Below are positions 5,681 to 6,208 of a stretch of DNA of 6,208 bases, in pieces. The notes beneath the pieces were generated by a model. It had not been told where the DNA came from. It saw nothing but the letters and a program-made list of their open reading frames with translations, and did not search any database. Location: the NCBI GenBank assembly GCA_018665505.1, contig JABJCS010000342.1, positions 1 through 6,208 of the forward strand. The letters are read 5' to 3'. Source of the DNA: Alphaproteobacteria bacterium. Lineage in GTDB: Bacteria; Pseudomonadota; Alphaproteobacteria; UBA8366. The position numbers and the translations under genes are program-made. Numbering within the stretch: position 1 is the stretch's first letter; each line of letters opens with the position of its first letter.

Positions 5681-5682
5681 AT

Positions 5683-6045
5683 ATGACAGGGACGGAGTTT
5701 GTGGAATCTGAGCCAATCGAATTTGGAGATTTCGCCCGCGTGGACATGCGCGTTGGAACGGTGGTTCGTGCTGAGCCCTATCCCGAGGCACGCAAACCGG
5801 CAATCAAGGTTTGGGTCGATTTCGGCACGGATATTGGCGAACGCAAGACATCGGCGCAGCTGACCCGTCACTATACACCGGAGACCTTGGTCGGACGGCA
5901 GGTCGCGGCCGTGGTGAACTTTCCGGCGAAGCAAATCGGCAAGTTCATGTCCGAGATTTTGGTTCTTGGGTTTCCGGATGCGGATGGAGAAGTCGTGCTC
6001 GTGACGCCGGATCAATCCATTCCCAATGGCGGGCGATTGTTCTAG
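5683..6045 (+). CDS. CsaA-like tRNA-binding protein (EMAP II/Trbp111 OB-fold)
   Basis: A 120-residue single-domain OB-fold protein of the family that binds the tRNA elbow, also found as a C-terminal domain in some methionyl-tRNA synthetases and at the start of PheRS beta. The fold is visible as FARVDMRVGTVVRAEPYPEA (17-36), VWVDFGTDIGERKTSAQL (43-60) and GRQVAAVVNFPAKQIGKFMS (71-90). The closing SEILVLGF...VLVTPD segment (90-110) follows. CsaA has been described as having export-related chaperone activity in Bacillus, but the common property is tRNA binding. It is about 10 residues longer than typical CsaA at the N-terminus. GGGAG (5671-5675), inside the end of the preceding gene, is 7 nt before ATG 5683, and the genes are 2 bp apart, so they are translated from one message. 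Confidence 0.92.
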   Translation: MTGTEFVESEPIEFGDFARVDMRVGTVVRAEPYPEARKPAIKVWVDFGTDIGERKTSAQLTRHYTPETLVGRQVAAVVNFPAKQIGKFMSEILVLGFPDADGEVVLVTPDQSIPNGGRLF

Positions 6046-6060
6046 TCGGTTTACACCGGC
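6045..6060. terminator. Weak hairpin across the convergent gene ends
   Basis: GTCGGT (6045-6050) and ACCGGC (6055-6060) can pair with one G-T wobble around a 4-nt loop. The element covers the gap between two convergent stop codons. No T-run is present in either direction, so it is only a possible bidirectional end signal. Confidence 0.2.
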
Positions 6061-6208
6061 AGGCGAATGCGCGCTCGTAGACCATCCTGAGGCGACGTGT
6101 CCAAGGTAATATCGCCGCCATGAGCGCGCGCGATGTCGCGTGCGATGGCGAGGCCGAGGCCGGTGCCGCCGGTTTCCCGGTTGCGCGATTCCTCGACCCG
6201 GTAAAACG
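6051..6208 (-). CDS. Sensor histidine kinase, C-terminal end only
   Basis: The 51 visible residues are the end of a HATPase domain of a membrane sensor kinase that would phosphorylate a response regulator. They read FYRVEESRNRETGGTG, then LGLAIARDIARAHGGDI, and finish RARIRLPV followed by TAA. This contains the F box-like FYR, the G2 box TGGTGLGLAIA (12-22) and the closing strands, an arrangement typical of EnvZ-like kinases. The N-terminal sensor, dimerisation helix with the phosphorylated His, and the N and G1 boxes lie beyond the window, so the stimulus cannot be inferred. It is convergent with the csaA-like gene, 5 bp between the stops. Confidence 0.92.
   Translation of the reverse strand, partial: FYRVEESRNRETGGTGLGLAIARDIARAHGGDITLDTSPQDGLRARIRLPV

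Noticed and set aside
5209..6015. Long open frame of 268 codons on the minus strand
   Set aside because: It is antisense to two recognisable plus-strand families (TetR/Coq9-like and CsaA-like), has no recognisable domain and runs across their junction; it is a composition effect.
1..6208. tRNA genes, rRNA, CRISPR repeats, insertion sequences or phage genes
   Set aside because: None were recognised on either strand; no repeated spacer pattern, transposase or integrase motif is present.

Overview
The window looks like a stretch of an alphaproteobacterial chromosome. The DNA is moderately GC-rich, with proteins closest to Rhodospirillales-type sequences as judged from memory. The support is an alphaproteobacterial-style UbiK (101 aa), the run ubiK - ybjN - proC - tRNA-binding protein, a Coq9-like protein, and an HldD with the longer loop seen in that class. 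No mobile element, CRISPR array, rRNA or tRNA is visible. Most genes are housekeeping.

Left arm, minus strand (1-2109): three genes read leftward in the order thiol-dioxygenase-like cupin (1537-2109), hldD (472-1455) and lgt (1-465, cut by the window edge). HldD makes the heptose donor for the LPS inner core. Lgt lipidates prolipoproteins, so the last two genes serve the cell envelope. hldD and lgt are 6 bp apart and surely cotranscribed. The cupin is 81 bp upstream of hldD, across a region with two overlapping GC hairpins.

Middle: a divergent intergenic region (2110-2252) carries AATGT/ACATT repeats, a leader hairpin and a good Shine-Dalgarno. It leads into a short-chain dehydrogenase (SDR) homologue on the plus strand (2253-3044). 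This SDR is odd in two ways. No ATG/GTG/TTG lies at the conserved N-terminus; an ATC codon sits at the expected spacing from the SD. The canonical Asn-Ser-Tyr-Lys tetrad reads Lys-Gly-Ser-Asn.

Right arm, plus strand (3139-6045): ubiK (ubiquinone biosynthesis accessory factor), a 244-bp gap with two dyad-symmetric elements, then ybjN, proC, a TetR-fold protein with a Coq9-like C-terminal half, and a CsaA-like tRNA-binding protein. ybjN-proC (7 bp) and the TetR/Coq9-like gene with the csaA-like gene (2 bp) are tightly coupled. The TetR/Coq9-like gene seems to have its own promoter, placed so close to the ATG that the mRNA may be leaderless. The far right end (6051-6208, minus) is the C-terminal tail of a sensor histidine kinase, convergent with the csaA-like gene.

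I see no clear undescribed multigene system. The best leads are the tetrad-less SDR with its ATC start, the TetR/Coq9-like protein in a neighbourhood that also holds UbiK, and the structured gap between ubiK and ybjN.
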